The position numbers and the translations under genes were made by a program. DNA of 64,000 nucleotides, taken from the NCBI RefSeq assembly GCF_023111095.1, contig NZ_JALGYW010000021.1, positions 1-64,000 on the forward strand, read 5' to 3'. The notes under the pieces were generated by a model. The model was given only the letters and a program-made list of their open reading frames with translations. It was not told where the DNA came from and made no database searches. Positions 62,887 to 64,000 of this stretch are shown piece after piece (within the stretch, counting starts at the first letter, position 1; every line of letters begins with the position of its first letter). The DNA is from Maribellus sp. YY47 (GTDB taxonomy: Bacteria; Bacteroidota; Bacteroidia; Bacteroidales; Prolixibacteraceae).

Positions 62887-63801
62887 ATGCAAAAAACACT
62901 TGTAGTTATCACTGGCCCAACCGGTATTGGAAAAACTTCAGTCGGAATTGAAATTGCCCGCCATTTTTCAACCGAAATCGTTTCCTGTGATTCGAGGCAG
63001 ATCTACAAAGAACTAAATATTGGCACTGCGGTTCCCTCGCCGAATGAACTTGCCAGTGTCCCTCACCACTTTATCCAGTCACATTCAATCGAAGAAAATT
63101 ATAATGCCAGCAGGTACGAGCAAGAGTCCCTCCAGCTACTCGAAAAGCTTTTCGGCCGGCTCGATTTGATTGTTATGGTGGGCGGCTCGATGTTATACAT
63201 TGATGCGGTTTGCAAAGGAATTGATGAAATGCCCGATGCCGATCCCGAAATAAGAGCGGCACTAAAACAGCAGCTCAAAAAAGAGGGTCTGGAAAGTTTA
63301 AGGCTTCAACTCAAAAAGCTGGATCCGGACTACTACGAAACAGTGGACCTGAAAAATCCGAACCGTATTGTTCATGCTTTGGAAATAAGCCTGATGACCG
63401 GGAAACCCTATTCTTCGTTCCGAACCAATCCGGAGAAAGAACGTCCCTTCAAAATCATAAAAATCGGATTGAACTGCGATCGGGAATTACTCCATCAACG
63501 CATTAACCGGCGGGTAGATAAAATGATTGAAGAAGGCTTAATAGACGAAGCCCGAAGTGTTTACCCCATGAAACACTTAAATGCACTGAATACCGTTGGA
63601 TACCGGGAATTATTCGATTGGTTCGACGGAACAATATCCCATGAAAAAGCAATCGAACTGATTAAACGAAACTCGCGCAGGTATGCACGGAAGCAATTAA
63701 CCTGGTTTCGGCGCGACGAAAATGTGCATTGGTTCGAGCCCTTACGAACAGCAGATATAATCGCTTATATTGAATACACAATACAACAATATGACTCCTG
63801 A
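62887..63801 (+). CDS. miaA: tRNA dimethylallyltransferase
   Basis: The 304-residue enzyme adds a dimethylallyl group to A37 of tRNAs reading UNN codons. The P-loop GPTGIGKTS (9-17), CDSRQIYKELNIGTA, VGGSMLYIDAVCKG and RRYARKQLTWFRRD are the family markers. The length is normal for the class. The next gene starts within its last codons. Confidence 0.95.
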   Translation: MQKTLVVITGPTGIGKTSVGIEIARHFSTEIVSCDSRQIYKELNIGTAVPSPNELASVPHHFIQSHSIEENYNASRYEQESLQLLEKLFGRLDLIVMVGGSMLYIDAVCKGIDEMPDADPEIRAALKQQLKKEGLESLRLQLKKLDPDYYETVDLKNPNRIVHALEISLMTGKPYSSFRTNPEKERPFKIIKIGLNCDRELLHQRINRRVDKMIEEGLIDEARSVYPMKHLNALNTVGYRELFDWFDGTISHEKAIELIKRNSRRYARKQLTWFRRDENVHWFEPLRTADIIAYIEYTIQQYDS

Positions 63802-64000
63802 TCAATTCATCATACGCGTTTACGGAATTGTAATCAACAAACGAAACGAAGTACTGCTTTCCGACGAATTTGTGTTAAACATGAAAATGACCAAATTCCC
63901 GGGCGGAGGACTCCAATTGGGAGAAGGAATTGCAGACGGACTAAAACGGGAATTTGCCGAGGAATGCAACGGACAGGAAATAGAAAATCTCCGCCATTTT
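63791..64000 (+). CDS. NUDIX hydrolase (cut by window end)
   Basis: ATG 63791 overlaps the miaA stop by 11 bp and 70 codons are visible. It begins MTPDQFIIRVYGIVINKRNE. The NUDIX box is clear: PGGGLQLGEGIADGLKREF followed by AEECNG, matching Gx5Ex7REUxEExGU except that the final G is preceded by C-N. It probably hydrolyses a nucleoside diphosphate derivative. The C-terminus is outside the window. Confidence 0.85.
   Translation, partial: MTPDQFIIRVYGIVINKRNEVLLSDEFVLNMKMTKFPGGGLQLGEGIADGLKREFAEECNGQEIENLRHF

Overview
The window looks like a chromosomal segment of a Bacteroidota bacterium, probably an environmental Bacteroidales/Marinilabiliales-type organism such as a Prolixibacteraceae relative. 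This is inferred from a SusC/SusD pair with a large glycan-utilisation cluster, a ROK repressor behind a TTTG-N19-TAnnTTTG-type promoter, a Lys-type 3-phosphoglycerate dehydrogenase next to serC and a DUF1015 gene, standalone MnmD, and AT-rich spacers with weak ribosome binding sites. No rRNA, tRNA or CRISPR array was recognised.

Layout. (1) 1-2240 is an accessory scrap yard: the edge of an IS3-like element, a degenerate 21-bp-period repeat array, two small AT-rich membrane ORFs, and what looks like the 3' end of a group II intron. (2) 2241-10970 holds a secreted sialate-O-acetylesterase-like enzyme, a lipoprotein phosphoesterase, a DUF5107/TPR protein and a REC-like/PEP-binding fusion protein. 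(3) 11260-37514 is one co-oriented locus of about 26 kb: ROK regulator, SusC, SusD, a DUF5018 surface lipoprotein, a phosphodiester glycosidase (NAGPA family), two GHL10-like lipoproteins, a calcineurin-like phosphoesterase, a DUF5009 membrane acetyltransferase, an exported Gfo/Idh/MocA oxidoreductase, an exported TIM-barrel isomerase/lyase-like protein, a Na+/solute symporter, an SGNH hydrolase, a DUF4434 protein, an AGE epimerase, an FAD oxidoreductase lipoprotein, a CE2-like esterase and a DUF4886 protein. (4) 37590-64000 is mostly housekeeping: DUF1015-serA-serC, gcvT, an orphan Hpt, a SemiSWEET, clpB, ppdK, a two-component operon, ruvX, def, comEC, trkA-trkH, a Sua5-like gene, mnmD-like, miaA and the start of a NUDIX gene.

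How the genes may work together. In region 3, SusCD and the DUF5018 protein would capture a glycan at the surface. The NAGPA-family enzyme, the GHL10-like proteins and the phosphoesterase would cut it, possibly at phosphodiester-linked sugars. The esterases would strip acyl groups. The exported oxidoreductase and TIM-barrel protein could handle a glycoside by oxidation and elimination. The symporter imports the product, and the cytoplasmic DUF4434 and AGE epimerase process it. The substrate is not known; a phosphodiester- or amino-sugar-containing glycan is an inference from the families present. There is no classical polysaccharide-degrading GH family in the locus, which makes it unusual.

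The most interesting non-coding signals are the 21-bp-period array (515-862), a possible mutually exclusive hairpin set between the ROK gene and susC (12537-12612), a candidate structured small RNA with its own terminator (about 49890-50020), and a hairpin with a four-codon mini-ORF between clpB and ppdK (46554-46629).
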